From Acidobacteriota bacterium (GTDB lineage Bacteria > Acidobacteriota > Blastocatellia > Pyrinomonadales > Pyrinomonadaceae), in NCBI GenBank assembly GCA_003223975.1, contig QHXS01000044.1:1-50978 (forward strand): DNA of 50,978 nt. Reading direction: 5' to 3'. Below are positions 9,410-18,908 of the stretch, one piece after another. The notes under the pieces were generated by a model that did no database searches, was not told where the DNA came from, and was given only the letters and a program-made list of their open reading frames with translations. Every line of letters begins with the position of its first letter. Position 1 is the first letter of the stretch. The position numbers and the translations under genes were made by a program.

Positions 9410-10174
9410 ATGCCAAAGAAAGGACCGGCAGTTTTCAGGAATTTGGATTCCGGGCGAAACGGCTCAACCGCAGAAGAGGTCGCCGCTCGGCTCCGCGACA
9501 TGATCCACAGCGGCGAGTTGGGCGCGGGGGACCGTTTGCCGCCGGAAAGAGATCTGGCGAAGCTCCTGGGTGTAAGCCGCCCGACATTGCGGGCGGGGAT
9601 TCGATCCTTGTCCACGGTCGGTATATTACAGTCGAAGCAGGGCGCGGGAACATTTGTTGTTGAGCGGGGCGAATCGCCGACGCTGGACGGTTCGCCGCTG
9701 CGAATGCTATCGGCACTTCACGGTTTCACATCCGACGAAATGTTTGAGGCGCGCCTGGCGCTGGAAATGAGCATCGCCGGCCTGGCAGCGCGCCGCGCGA
9801 ATAGCGAACACATGACCCGCCTTGCCGAAGAGATCGCCGGTATGTACGCCTCGCTCAATGACCCAGAGCAGTATCTTGTCCACGACATGAGCTTTCATCA
9901 GACGATCGCGGCTGCGTCAGACAATCGAATTCTTACATCGCTGATGAACATGATCGCTACGATACTTTTCGACAGCCGCAGCAAGACCGTTCATCGCGCC
10001 CATGACCTTAAGCAATCGGCTGAGCAGCATCATGAGATCTACAGAGCGATCCGCGAACGTGACACCGACGCGGCCGAACGTGCGATGCATGACCACCTGA
10101 TCGAGACGCAAAAGGCGCAAGCTCTCGAGGAAAAGCAGAGCCGCGAGGCAGCCTCGAACGGTAAAAAGGAATAG
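9410..10174 (+). CDS. FadR-subfamily GntR transcriptional regulator
   Basis: 254 aa. The N-terminal winged helix (about 20-85) has the GntR signature around RLPPERDLAKLLGVSRPTLR. The C-terminal all-helical FCD domain carries the usual metal/ligand Asp and His residues (HDMSFHQ, EQHHEIY, MHDHL). FCD regulators commonly sense carboxylated sugars or acids such as galacturonate, gluconate or lactate. The gene sits inside the pectinase run, and the divergent uronate promoter at 17919-17948 contains a TTGGT-n3-ACCAA palindrome of the type FadR-subfamily proteins bind, so it is the best candidate for the locus-wide repressor. AGGA lies five bases before the ATG. Confidence 0.9.
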   Translation: MPKKGPAVFRNLDSGRNGSTAEEVAARLRDMIHSGELGAGDRLPPERDLAKLLGVSRPTLRAGIRSLSTVGILQSKQGAGTFVVERGESPTLDGSPLRMLSALHGFTSDEMFEARLALEMSIAGLAARRANSEHMTRLAEEIAGMYASLNDPEQYLVHDMSFHQTIAAASDNRILTSLMNMIATILFDSRSKTVHRAHDLKQSAEQHHEIYRAIRERDTDAAERAMHDHLIETQKAQALEEKQSREAASNGKKE

Positions 10175-10183
10175 CCGAAAAAT

Positions 10184-11803
10184 ATGAGGTCGATTCTTGC
10201 CGCGATCGTTCTTGCCTTCGCATGCGTAGCTGCATTATTTTCTCAGGACGTATCGAAGGTCTGGATCGCGGATAATGGCGACGGCACCTATCGCAATCCC
10301 ATCATTCACGCGGATTATTCCGACCCGGACGTGATACGCGTCGGCGACGATTTTTACATGACAGCGTCGAGCTTTAACGCTGTTCCCGGCCTGCCGATCC
10401 TTCATTCAAAAGACCTCATAAACTGGCGCATCATCAATCACGCTTTCCGGGAGCAGGAACCTATCGAAGTGTTTCGAAAGCCGCAGCATGGCGGCGGTGT
10501 GTGGGCACCCTCCATCAGATTTCACGGCGGCGAATTTTACTTATACTACGGCGATCCTGATTTCGGCATCTACATGACGAAGGCGCAAGATCCTGCCGGC
10601 GAATGGTCGAAACCGCTTCTCATCAAGGAGGCGAAAGGCTGGATCGACCCGTGCCCGTTGTGGGACGACGACGGCAATGCATACCTCGTCCATGCGTTTG
10701 CCGGAAGCAGAGCCGGGATCAAAAGTGTTTTGGCTGTAAACAAAATGAGTAAGGACGGAATGCACATTTTAGACGATGGCGTTCTAGTCTTCGACGGCCA
10801 CGAAAAACATCCGACCGTTGAGGGCCCGAAGTTTTATAAACTCAATGGCTATTATTACATTTCGGCACCCGCGGGCGGTGTTGCGACGGGATGGCAGTTG
10901 GTTTTGCGTTCAAAGAATATTTACGGCCCGTATGAAGAAAAGATCGCACTCGCTCAAGGCAAGACACAGATCAACGGGCCGCATCAGGGCGCTCTTGTCG
11001 ACACGCCGACCGGCGAATGGTGGTTCATACATTTCCAAGATCGAGGAGCGTATGGCCGAATAATTCATCTACAGCCAACGGTCTGGAAAAACGGATTTCC
11101 GGTGATCGGCAAGGACGCCGACGGCGACGGGACTGGTGAACCGGTCATGCGTTTTCGAAAACCCAATGTTAGGAAAGCATCGCCGATTACAACGCCTCAG
11201 GATTCGGATGAGTTCAACAACTCTCAAATCGGATTGCAGTGGCAATGGCACGCAAACGCTGAGGCGGCGTGGGCGTTCCCGTTTCCGCAACGCGGTGTGC
11301 TGCGAGTGAATTCCGTTCAAACGCCCGAGGGCTACAAGAATCTTTGGGACCTGCCGAATCTAATACTTCAAAAATTTCCTGCGGAAGAATTCACTGCAAC
11401 GGCGAAAGTAAAACTCGAACCGCGGTTTGAGGGTGAACGGTTTGCGTTGGTCGTTATGGGCTTGGATTATTCGCTCGTCGGCGTGACCGATCGACAGGGT
11501 AAACTTTTCATTTCACAGTCGACTGCAAAGGACGCCGACAAAGGAACAGCAGAAACGGAATCAACGCCGATCGCCTTGAATGCGAGCGAGTTCTATTTGC
11601 GGGTGTCTGTAACAAAGGACGCGATATGCACGTTTAGCTTCCGCACTGACGGCAAAACGTTTACAGATCTAGGAACCCAATTCAAAGCGCGAGAGGGGCG
11701 CTGGATCGGTGCGAAAGTCGGCTTTGTTTATACACGTCCGGGTAGATTCAACGATGCCGGAACTGCCGACATCGATTGGTTCCGATTCGACAAGCTCCAA
11801 TGA
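10184..11803 (+). CDS. Exported GH43 beta-xylosidase / alpha-arabinofuranosidase
   Basis: 539 aa with an N-terminal signal peptide (to about residue 20). The five-bladed propeller has the three GH43 acids: ADYSDPDV with base Asp47, GWIDPCPLW with Asp155, and TVEGPKF with general acid Glu213. Residues about 345-535 form a second beta-sandwich typical of GH43 xylosidases (SDEFNNSQIGLQWQW, then a concanavalin-like domain to the end). It should release xylose or arabinose from pectic side chains such as xylogalacturonan. The gene overlaps xylB by four bases and xylA follows, which favours xylose as product. It begins 9 bp after the GntR gene. Confidence 0.9.
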   Translation: MRSILAAIVLAFACVAALFSQDVSKVWIADNGDGTYRNPIIHADYSDPDVIRVGDDFYMTASSFNAVPGLPILHSKDLINWRIINHAFREQEPIEVFRKPQHGGGVWAPSIRFHGGEFYLYYGDPDFGIYMTKAQDPAGEWSKPLLIKEAKGWIDPCPLWDDDGNAYLVHAFAGSRAGIKSVLAVNKMSKDGMHILDDGVLVFDGHEKHPTVEGPKFYKLNGYYYISAPAGGVATGWQLVLRSKNIYGPYEEKIALAQGKTQINGPHQGALVDTPTGEWWFIHFQDRGAYGRIIHLQPTVWKNGFPVIGKDADGDGTGEPVMRFRKPNVRKASPITTPQDSDEFNNSQIGLQWQWHANAEAAWAFPFPQRGVLRVNSVQTPEGYKNLWDLPNLILQKFPAEEFTATAKVKLEPRFEGERFALVVMGLDYSLVGVTDRQGKLFISQSTAKDADKGTAETESTPIALNASEFYLRVSVTKDAICTFSFRTDGKTFTDLGTQFKAREGRWIGAKVGFVYTRPGRFNDAGTADIDWFRFDKLQ

Positions 11804-13284
11804 ACATCCTCGGCATCGACATCGGAACTGGCGGCACCCGAGCGATTTTGATCGACGAAACGGGCGCGGTCCGTGCAACCGAGACTGCCGAGCATCCGCC
11901 ATTCTCAACACCCGATGTCGGTTGGGCGGAGCAGGATCCGGACGATTGGTGGAACGCTGCCGTCATTGCGATACAAAAGATAATTTCAAAGTTTCCGGCC
12001 GATTCCATCGGAGCGATCGGCCTCACCGGACAGATGCACGGCTCAGTCTTGCTGGATAAAGCAGACAAGCCGCTTCGTCCGGCTTTGCTTTGGTGCGATC
12101 AGCGAACCGAAAAACAATGTAATGAGATCACTGAAACAATTGGTAAAGAACGCCTGATCGAACTCGTTTCAAATCCGGCGATCACTGGTTTTACATTGCC
12201 GAAACTGCTTTGGATTCGTGAGCATGAGCCAGCTATCTGGACGCGGGTCGCATCGATCTTGCTGCCAAAGGATTACGTTCGGCTGAAACTTTCGGGCGAT
12301 AAAGCTATCGACGTTAGCGATGCATCAGGGACTTTACTATTCGATGTCAGGAATCGTAAATGGTCGCAGGAAATGATCGAGGTATTTGAGATCGATCCCG
12401 AACTTCTTCCGGACGTCTTCGAATCTGTCGAGATAACAGGAACTGTTTCAAGAACTGCAGCAACTCGAACCGGCCTTCGTGAAGGCACGCCGATCGTCGC
12501 TGGAGCAGGGGACAATTCGGCAGGCGCCATCGGAATGGGTGTTACAAAACCCGGAACCGTTAGCTGTACCATAGGAACATCGGGTGTTGTTTTCGGCGTG
12601 ACAGAAGAACCGAGATTCGATGCACGAGGGCGTATCCATACGATGTGCCATGCGATCGCCGGCCGTTGGCACAACACCGGCGTGACTCTTGCGGCCGGAC
12701 TATCTTTGAAATGGTTTCGACAGAATTTTGGAGGCGGCAACGACTATTACGAACTCACACGTGGTGCGGCAACAATTTCGGCTGGGGCAGACGGCGCTAT
12801 CTGGCTGCCTTATCTTATGGGCGAGCGTTCGCCGCATCTCGACCCGAACGCGCGTGCGGCATTTGTAGGTTTGACCGCTCGCCATTCCTCGGCCCATTTG
12901 ACGGGTGCGGTGCTTGAAGGTGTCGCGTTCAGCTTGCGCGACTCGCTCGAGATCTTCAAAGAGAACGGAGCGTCTGTAGAAACCATTCGGCTTGGCGGCG
13001 GCGGAGCAAGATCTCCGCTTTGGTGCCAGATACAGGCCGATGTTTACGGTCAAGACGTTTTAACGCTGCAAGCCAGCGAAGGTGCGGCATTCGGAGCCGC
13101 ACTGCTTGCCGCCGTGGGCGTCGGTTTATGGAAGACGGTGGACCAGGCGTGCGAGAAAACTGTGTGTGTGGAAGAAGTATTTAGTCCGATTCCGGAAAAC
13201 GTGGCCGTCTATGATCGGCAATTCGAAAAGTATCGTCGGCTTTATCCGCTGCTGCGTTCGATCCAGAATGTAGAGGAGCATTGA
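11800..13284 (+). CDS. xylB: Xylulokinase
   Basis: 494 aa FGGY-family kinase that phosphorylates D-xylulose to xylulose-5-phosphate in the cytoplasm. Visible motifs: N-terminal phosphate-binding [21 protein letters not shown] (typical of xylulokinase rather than glycerol or ribulokinase), [11 protein letters not shown] with the catalytic-type Asp, GTSGVVF, and a C-terminal [13 protein letters not shown] nucleotide-binding stretch. The ATG at 11800 overlaps the GH43 stop (ATGA), and xylA starts one base after its stop, so all three are cotranslated or coupled. The length is normal for the family. Confidence 0.94.
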   Translation: MNILGIDIGTGGTRAILIDETGAVRATETAEHPPFSTPDVGWAEQDPDDWWNAAVIAIQKIISKFPADSIGAIGLTGQMHGSVLLDKADKPLRPALLWCDQRTEKQCNEITETIGKERLIELVSNPAITGFTLPKLLWIREHEPAIWTRVASILLPKDYVRLKLSGDKAIDVSDASGTLLFDVRNRKWSQEMIEVFEIDPELLPDVFESVEITGTVSRTAATRTGLREGTPIVAGAGDNSAGAIGMGVTKPGTVSCTIGTSGVVFGVTEEPRFDARGRIHTMCHAIAGRWHNTGVTLAAGLSLKWFRQNFGGGNDYYELTRGAATISAGADGAIWLPYLMGERSPHLDPNARAAFVGLTARHSSAHLTGAVLEGVAFSLRDSLEIFKENGASVETIRLGGGGARSPLWCQIQADVYGQDVLTLQASEGAAFGAALLAAVGVGLWKTVDQACEKTVCVEEVFSPIPENVAVYDRQFEKYRRLYPLLRSIQNVEEH

Positions 13285-13285
13285 A

Positions 13286-14437
13286 ATGAACAACGGTATG
13301 TTTGAACCACGCCCCGAACATAAATTCACATTCGGACTTTGGACTGTTGGCAACCCTGGGCGTGACCCGTTCGGCGACGCTGTTCGCGATACGATGCCTC
13401 CGGTCGACCTCGTAAAGCTGCTCGCCGAAGTTGGCGCTTACGGCGTGAATTTTCACGATAACGATCTTGTGCCGATCGACGCTGCCGCCTCGGAACGTGA
13501 CCGCATCGTAAAAGAGTTTCGTGTTGCATGCGACACAAGCGGCCTCAAGGTGCCAATGGCGACCGTGAATCTTTTTTACGATCCGGTATTTCGTGATGGC
13601 GCATTTACGGCCAACGATGCAAATGTTCGAGCATATGCTCTGCAGAAAACGATTCGGGCGATGGACCTCGGCGCCGAATTCGGCGCACAGGTTTTCGTCC
13701 TCTGGGGCGGGCGCGAGGGCGTCGAAACCGACGCTTGCCGAAGGCCTGACGAGGCGATCAAACGATTTCGCGAAGCGGTGAATTACCTTTGCGAATACAA
13801 CATTGCTCAAAACTACGATTACAAATTCGCACTTGAAGCAAAGCCCAATGAGCCGCGTGCGGATATTTATTTCCCGACGACCGCTTCATATCTTGCGTTC
13901 ATCCCGTCGCTTGACCACGCGGAAATGGTCGGTGTTAATCCGGAGGTCGCGCACGAACACATGCCCGGATTAAACATGCTTCACTCCGTCGCACAGGCTT
14001 GGGAAGCGGGCAAGCTGTTTCATATCGACTTAAATGATCAGGTTCCCGGCCGATATGATCAGGACCTGCGATTCGGTTCAGCGACCCCGAAGCAGGCATT
14101 CTGGCTTGTGAAGTTTTTAGAGGACGTCGGCTATGAAGGCATGCGGCATTTCGATGCTCATGCTTATCGAACTGAAGACTATGAAGGCGTCAAGGATTTT
14201 GCCCGCGGCTGCATGCGCACTTATTTGATCTTGAAGGAAAAGGCAGAGCGTTGGAACACGAATGAAGAAATTCGTTCAATACTTGCCGAGATCGAAACGA
14301 CGAATATCTCAAACAGATTTGAAAACGCGGGCGATCTACTCGCGATCGAATTTGATCGCAAACAACTTTCAGAAAAAGGACTGAGATACGAACGGCTCGA
14401 TCAGCTTACAATTGATGTTTTGTTCGGCGTCGACTAA
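13286..14437 (+). CDS. xylA: Xylose isomerase, short class I (actinobacterial type)
   Basis: 383 aa, the length of class I (Streptomyces-type) xylose isomerases rather than the approximately 440-aa class II. Motifs: FHDNDL with the active-site His, [16 protein letters not shown] with the metal Glu/Lys pair, NPEVAHEHM with the bridging Glu and His, HIDLNDQ and HFDAH. It converts D-xylose to D-xylulose for XylB. AGGAG is seven bases before the ATG, supporting this start. Its TAA overlaps the TAG of the converging MFS gene (CTAA, 14434-14437), so the two genes share their last bases with no terminator between them. Confidence 0.95.
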   Translation: MNNGMFEPRPEHKFTFGLWTVGNPGRDPFGDAVRDTMPPVDLVKLLAEVGAYGVNFHDNDLVPIDAAASERDRIVKEFRVACDTSGLKVPMATVNLFYDPVFRDGAFTANDANVRAYALQKTIRAMDLGAEFGAQVFVLWGGREGVETDACRRPDEAIKRFREAVNYLCEYNIAQNYDYKFALEAKPNEPRADIYFPTTASYLAFIPSLDHAEMVGVNPEVAHEHMPGLNMLHSVAQAWEAGKLFHIDLNDQVPGRYDQDLRFGSATPKQAFWLVKFLEDVGYEGMRHFDAHAYRTEDYEGVKDFARGCMRTYLILKEKAERWNTNEEIRSILAEIETTNISNRFENAGDLLAIEFDRKQLSEKGLRYERLDQLTIDVLFGVD

Positions 14438-15840
14438 TCGTAGTTTAGCGTTGCCGGCTCGAGCTTTGGCGCAAGCAGGTGGATTATCGCAAGTGCGACG
14501 AGATACGCCGACGCAGCGATGATAAAGATCGGCACATAGCTGCCGGTTCGGTCCAGGATCCAGCCGACGAGCGGCGACATTATCATCCCGCCGATCGCGC
14601 CGAACATTCCTCCGATTCCCACCACCGATCCAACGGCCTGCTTTGGGAACATATCCGATGAGAGCGTGAAAATATTTGCCGACCAGCCTTGGTGAGCGGC
14701 GGCAGCGATGCCGATCAGGATAACGGCGATCCACAGATTAGAAGTAATCGACGCGAACACGATCGGCACGACCGCAACAGCACAGATAAGCATCGCGGTC
14801 TTGCGGCTTCGGTTTATTGTCCATCCACGCTTGATGAGCGACGATGAAATATAGCCGCCGCCGATGCTTCCGACGTCTGCAATGATGTAAATGATCGCCA
14901 GCGGAATTCCAAAGTTCTTAAGGTCGAGGCCATGCTGCTTGTTTAGAAAATCAGGAAGCCAAAAGAGATATACCCACCAGATCGGATCGGTTAGAAACTT
15001 ACCGATAGCGAATGCCCACGTCTGTCGGTGTGGGAACAGTTGGCGCCAGGGTACATGCTTTGCCGATTCGATCGGATCGCTTTGGATATAGGCGAGCTCG
15101 TCCTTCGAAAGGCTTTGGTGCTCCTCAGGCCGCTTATAGATCACCAGCCAGAAAGCAAGCCAAATAAACCCGATGATACCCGTGAAGATGAATGCTTCGT
15201 ACCAGCCCCACGCAATTACGATCGCAGGTACAAGCAGCGGCGTCGCCAATGCACCCACATTTGTTCCGGCGTTGAAGATGCCGGTCGCAAGTGCCCGTTC
15301 TTTTTTCGGAAACCATTCCGCAACAGTTTTGATCGAAGCGGGAAAGTTGCCCGCCTCACCGAGCCCGAGCAGAAACCTGACGACCATAAAACCGATCACC
15401 GATGCAGAAAGGGTGAAGGTCCATGGAGCCGCACCGAACATCGAACTCAAAGCGTTGAAAGCTGCGACAACGGCGGCAACTATCGGAGCAACGATCGGCG
15501 ACGTGAACTCACCGATTCCCGGAGCCCACGCGTGAAGAATTGCCGCAATGCTCCACACAACGATCGCGAGCGCGAATCCGATCTTGGTTCCGATCTTGTC
15601 CATCAACTTCCCGACGAACAAGAGGCCCACGGCGTACGCCGTTTGAAATGCGAAGACGATCCAACTGTAATCCAGCTCCGACCAGCCAAACTCCGTGGCG
15701 AGCGTCGGCTTAAGGATCCCGATCACCTGGCGGTCAACGTAGTTGACCGTGGCCGCGAAAAACAAAAGCGTACAAATTACCCAGCGAAATTTGCCGACCT
15801 TGGTTCCGGCCTCGTACGCCGCTGCGGTTTGATCATTCAT
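14434..15840 (-). CDS. MFS transporter, hexuronate (ExuT-like) type
   Basis: 468 aa with about 12 hydrophobic segments. The N-terminal [15 protein letters not shown] and the loop [12 protein letters not shown] are typical of the anion:cation symporter family, which includes ExuT/UxuT hexuronate and glucarate permeases. The chosen ATG at 15840 has AGGAG nine bases upstream, the latter overlapping the M24 stop codon; a GTG at 15846 would sit too close to it. It is the last gene of the leftward SDR-M24-MFS operon, so import of galacturonate or unsaturated uronates across the inner membrane is the likely role. Substrate is inferred from context. Confidence 0.88.
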   Translation of the reverse strand: MNDQTAAAYEAGTKVGKFRWVICTLLFFAATVNYVDRQVIGILKPTLATEFGWSELDYSWIVFAFQTAYAVGLLFVGKLMDKIGTKIGFALAIVVWSIAAILHAWAPGIGEFTSPIVAPIVAAVVAAFNALSSMFGAAPWTFTLSASVIGFMVVRFLLGLGEAGNFPASIKTVAEWFPKKERALATGIFNAGTNVGALATPLLVPAIVIAWGWYEAFIFTGIIGFIWLAFWLVIYKRPEEHQSLSKDELAYIQSDPIESAKHVPWRQLFPHRQTWAFAIGKFLTDPIWWVYLFWLPDFLNKQHGLDLKNFGIPLAIIYIIADVGSIGGGYISSSLIKRGWTINRSRKTAMLICAVAVVPIVFASITSNLWIAVILIGIAAAAHQGWSANIFTLSSDMFPKQAVGSVVGIGGMFGAIGGMIMSPLVGWILDRTGSYVPIFIIAASAYLVALAIIHLLAPKLEPATLNYD

Positions 15841-15852
15841 TGACACTTGCTC

Positions 15853-16965
15853 CTAAAGTTCAATTATCCCGGGTGAATTGTATACTTTTCCGTCGATTTC
15901 ATGCTCGATCGCGGGTCGCCCGATAGATGCCGTAATTACATCGATCCCGTCGTCGGTAGCTATCACGGTTTCCTCGACCTTCGTTCCCGTGATCGACGGA
16001 TTCCACGCGAATGCTTGATCAGCCTTAACAATTTCTGCGCTCCCTGGATGGACGACCCATTCGCGCGTTTTGTATCCGGTTGCACCGCCTTGGTGGTGAA
16101 GGTTGATCTCATTCGCAAATCCCATTTTTGAATATGCAACCGCAGCCGTTCGATAAAGTTCCGCGCCCGTAACACCTTCGCGAGTAGCGTTCCACAAACT
16201 CGCATTCACAAATGCGGCAGCTTCCGTTTTTTCTTTCAGTTCGCTCGGCGCCGTTTCGCTGCAGACCATTCGACTAAGGCTTGCGATCAATCCGTTTCGT
16301 TTCGCGCAAGTAACCAAAAGCAATGATTTTGACCATGTCTTCGATGTCGGAACCGGATGCCGGTACTTCGATATCCGCTCGTCGGCAGCGACCAGAGTAA
16401 CGACGGAGGAAATATTCTTCGATTGGAGTTCTTTTCGAATAAACGCCGTTACTTCCACTTCCGATTGACCGGGTTTAAGAGAGTCGATCACATTGCAGAT
16501 CGCCGAAGCGGCGTCAGTGCCGAGCGTTTTATATCGAACGATCTCATCGGATGTCAATTCAAATCTGAGAGGTGCGATCACGTTTTCGATCGTTCTCATA
16601 CTCGGTTGGACGGCAATGTCCGAGGCGATCTGGCCATCGCTCAGATCTCGTGCTTTTGTGACCAAAAGGTCGGGCGTCGTCTTTTCGTCCTGCCAGGCAA
16701 ATTCTATCGGTTCAAAGTCATTGGACGCGATCTCTTCCAAAAGCAGGCGCGACATTTCAATATTGTTCGCCAGCAGGTACCGTGTGCCCTTTCGCGAAAC
16801 AAATATCGATGCGGCTCCATTTTCACGACTGAGATCGATGCCATTGGACGCGCCGCCGGTTATCCAGGCAAAATTGTGCTGCGCGTTGAGCAGAACGCCA
16901 CCCAGATCCTCTTTATCGAGAAGGTCAACGATCCGCTCAGTTTTCGTTTCGATCTCACGGTTCAC
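15853..16965 (-). CDS. M24-family (aminopeptidase P / creatinase fold) protein, catalytically degenerate
   Basis: 370 aa. The N-terminal creatinase-like domain (about 1-140) and pita-bread C-terminal domain are recognisable from spacing and from KYRHPVPTSK, LHHQGGATG and KVEETVIATDDG. The five metal ligands of active M24 enzymes are D, D, H, E, E; here the stretches that should hold both Asp read VTCAKRNG and ASLSRM, and the first Glu (EPG motif) is NPSITG. Only the His and the last Glu remain, so a dinuclear-metal peptidase is unlikely. GTG start, overlapping the SDR stop by four bases (GTGA); 12 bp before the MFS gene. Being in a uronate operon, it may act on or bind a sugar acid; function unknown. 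Confidence 0.8.
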   Translation of the reverse strand: MNREIETKTERIVDLLDKEDLGGVLLNAQHNFAWITGGASNGIDLSRENGAASIFVSRKGTRYLLANNIEMSRLLLEEIASNDFEPIEFAWQDEKTTPDLLVTKARDLSDGQIASDIAVQPSMRTIENVIAPLRFELTSDEIVRYKTLGTDAASAICNVIDSLKPGQSEVEVTAFIRKELQSKNISSVVTLVAADERISKYRHPVPTSKTWSKSLLLVTCAKRNGLIASLSRMVCSETAPSELKEKTEAAAFVNASLWNATREGVTGAELYRTAAVAYSKMGFANEINLHHQGGATGYKTREWVVHPGSAEIVKADQAFAWNPSITGTKVEETVIATDDGIDVITASIGRPAIEHEIDGKVYNSPGIIEL

Positions 16966-17738
16966 TGGTTCACGCCGCTTGCGAGAAATCCCCCATCAAC
17001 CACAAGTATTTCGCCGGTAATAAAGCTCGCTGCTTCGGACGCCAGGAAAACGGCTGCCCCGGCCAATTCTTCGACATTGCCAAAGCGGCCCATCGGTGTT
17101 CGCATTAGAAATTCCTGGCCTCGCGGGGTTTCATCCAGTAGTTTTTCGTTCAATGCCGTGCGGAAAACGCCGGGAGCGATCGCATTTACGTTGACGCCAT
17201 GCTTTGCCCATTCGATCGCAAGGGATTTTGTGAGCGACCCGACCGCCGCTTTGCTCACCGAGTACGCGGCGACTTCATAAAGCGACACAAATGTGGAAAG
17301 CGACGCGATATTGACGATTCTTCCGTAGCCATTCTCGATCATGTGTCGGCCGAAGACCTGACATGTTCGAAGTGTTCCGGAAAGATTGGTTTCAAGGATC
17401 GCACTCCAATCTTCATCTGCAAGCTCCAGTGTGGGCGTTCTTTTAGTGATGCCGGCCGAGTTAACCAAAATATCTACGTTTCCGAGTGAGCTGACGGTCT
17501 CGTTCAATAAGGTTTCGAGTGATGCCCGATCGGAAACATCAGAAATGCAGCGGATGGTGCGTCGTCCCAACGATTCGATCTCCGACGCGGCCGTTTCGAC
17601 CTGATCAATGCGCCGAGAAGTGCAGACGACGTCCGCTCCTGCCTCTGCAAGTCCGTGTGCGATCGCCCGGCCGATACCCGAAGTGCCGCCTATGACGACG
17701 GCTATACGGCCACGAAGCTCAAGTTTTTTGAAACCCAT
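16962..17738 (-). CDS. SDR oxidoreductase (gluconate 5-dehydrogenase / uronate reductase-like)
   Basis: 258 aa from the ATG at 17738 (MGFKKLELRGR); an ATG at 17786 would add 16 residues without a ribosome site. Classical SDR features: GGTSGIGRAIAHGLA cofactor loop near the N-terminus, LVNSAG, catalytic IASLSTF...YSVSK with Ser-Tyr-Lys, and DGGFLASG at the C-terminus. First gene of the leftward operon transcribed away from the uxaA operon. No UxaB-type tagaturonate reductase is recognisable in the window, so this SDR could reduce tagaturonate or fructuronate to the aldonate; it may equally be a 2-deoxygluconate or gluconate dehydrogenase. The paralogue at 22539 is the clear KduD. Confidence 0.87.
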   Translation of the reverse strand: MGFKKLELRGRIAVVIGGTSGIGRAIAHGLAEAGADVVCTSRRIDQVETAASEIESLGRRTIRCISDVSDRASLETLLNETVSSLGNVDILVNSAGITKRTPTLELADEDWSAILETNLSGTLRTCQVFGRHMIENGYGRIVNIASLSTFVSLYEVAAYSVSKAAVGSLTKSLAIEWAKHGVNVNAIAPGVFRTALNEKLLDETPRGQEFLMRTPMGRFGNVEELAGAAVFLASEAASFITGEILVVDGGFLASGVNQ

Positions 17739-17918
17739 AAAATGAACCGCCGGGTTGACCAATATTTGACCCAAAGGTAATACCATTTAGGCTGGCGCGT
17801 ATAAGTCTCGTATAACCGGCGTAGCGTTGTCAAGTCATCAAAACCTATGAAAACAGGGATTTTGCTAGCAATATTGATCTGAGTTTGCTTTACGGGATCG
17901 CAAATCCGAAAATATGGT

Positions 17919-17948
17919 TTGCATTTAATTGGTTAAACCAATTATGAT
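17919..17948 (+). promoter_or_regulatory. Sigma70-like promoter of the uxaA-kdg operon
   Basis: TTGCAT at 17919-17924 and TATGAT at 17943-17948 are separated by 18 bases, and the ATG of the first gene is about 20 bases further on. The -10 box matches consensus at five of six positions and the -35 at four of six. The palindromic operator fills the spacer, so bound regulator would exclude RNA polymerase. Confidence 0.6.
17927..17943. promoter_or_regulatory. FadR/PdhR-type GntR operator palindrome
   Basis: AATTGGTTAAACCAATT is a perfect inverted repeat (8-bp arms, one central base). It fits the AATTGGT-n3-ACCAATT pattern known for FadR-subfamily GntR regulators such as PdhR and LldR, and is close to the UxuR/ExuR sites, which have a two-base centre. 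It lies in the intergenic region between the two divergent uronate operons, and the FadR-type regulator encoded at 9410-10174 is the obvious ligand. No second perfect copy was found in the locus. Confidence 0.8.
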
Positions 17949-17968
17949 GTTAGAACCAAAACGAACTT

Positions 17969-18904
17969 ATGGCGGCCGGTGAACAAAGCGCAGTCTCGAA
18001 ACGAGTTTCAGGCGATAAGGTCTGGATTCGCGATCTTGCTCCACGCGACTCATTCGCATTCGAAGATCGCCCTTTCAAATTCGAAGTTCTCGAGACGGAA
18101 GAGGCTGTCGGGCGGGCAATGTACGACGAACTTGTTGATTATGCCAGCAAAAAGAAAGGCGACGTCTCGATCGTCCTTTTAGGCGGCCGCGGCGCACAGG
18201 CGATGTACAAGATCATCAGCGCCAAGTCCCGAACCAATGAGATCGACGACCTTCTTGGCCGTTTGAACATATTCACGCAAGATGCCCTCGCTCCAATGAG
18301 AATGGACAACGGATTGAGCTTTGTGCGAGATTTCGAGCGTCTGCTAGGACCTGAATTCTTCGCGAAAGTGAAAAGCTTTACCCCGATGTTCACCGATACG
18401 AACGATCTTGAAGGTGAATTGGTCAAATATCTTGAAAAGCTTGAGGCAGCGGGCGGTACCGATATTTTTTTCATGGGTTTTGGGCCTGAGGCCGAAGCGG
18501 CCTCGCATCTTTGTTACATCAAGCCGCGTTCCGGGGCAAAGTTTGATGACGTGGCGGGCATCATCCCGATCTCGGAAAGCATTCTCGAACATCACATTTC
18601 AAAATTTAAGGTCGGCGGCAGTAACATTTCCGATGACGACGAGCAGGAGTGCCGCAGCGCGACACATATTCTTACACTCGGGCCCGCTGCAATACTCGGA
18701 GCGAAGCGTATCGTTCAATCGATCGTCGATGCGTCGACCGCGCCGGCGAAACGAGCGAGCTTCAAAAGATTTATAGAAACTGAGATCAGCAGCGATCCCG
18801 AAAAAGCCGCCGCCCAGATGGACGAAAACCCCGGGCTTTGGATAAGGCTCCATAATAATGTTCGATCGCTTGTTCTACCCGATCTTTTGACCGAAAACGC
18901 TTAA
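17969..18904 (+). CDS. NagB/6-phosphogluconolactonase-fold protein of unknown function
   Basis: 311 aa, first gene of the uxaA operon and four bases from uxaA. The fold is suggested by VSIVLLGGRGAQAMYKI (phosphate-loop position), the NIFTQDALAPMRMDNG segment that corresponds to the DEY/DER region, and GGTDIFFMGFGPEAEAASH, which aligns with the G-x-G-x-D-G-H motif of glucosamine-6-phosphate deaminases and 6-phosphogluconolactonases. In that motif Asp, Gly and His are replaced by Glu, Ala and Glu, so the normal ring-opening His is missing and the substrate probably differs. NagB-type enzymes interconvert aldoses and ketoses through an enediol; in an operon lacking a recognisable uronate isomerase this protein is a candidate non-homologous UxaC. 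That is inference, not proof. Confidence 0.72.
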   Translation: MAAGEQSAVSKRVSGDKVWIRDLAPRDSFAFEDRPFKFEVLETEEAVGRAMYDELVDYASKKKGDVSIVLLGGRGAQAMYKIISAKSRTNEIDDLLGRLNIFTQDALAPMRMDNGLSFVRDFERLLGPEFFAKVKSFTPMFTDTNDLEGELVKYLEKLEAAGGTDIFFMGFGPEAEAASHLCYIKPRSGAKFDDVAGIIPISESILEHHISKFKVGGSNISDDDEQECRSATHILTLGPAAILGAKRIVQSIVDASTAPAKRASFKRFIETEISSDPEKAAAQMDENPGLWIRLHNNVRSLVLPDLLTENA

Positions 18905-18908
18905 ATAG

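Noticed and set aside
11776..11799. Upstream ATG adding eight residues to xylulokinase
   Set aside because: The FGGY N-terminus begins at MNILGIDIG and the ATGA overlap with GH43 at 11800 is typical of coupled genes.
14434..14437. Convergent gene overlap as a sign of misassembly
   Set aside because: The same CTAA shared-stop arrangement recurs at 42451-42454 and both proteins are full length; ordinary compact gene ends.
15028..15843. 271-codon open frame antisense to the MFS transporter
   Set aside because: It is charged low-complexity translation opposite a conserved 12-segment transporter, with no leader or motif; a shadow frame.
16357..17280. 307-codon open frame opposite the M24-like and SDR genes
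   Set aside because: It spans the junction of two well-supported genes on the other strand and shows no domain.
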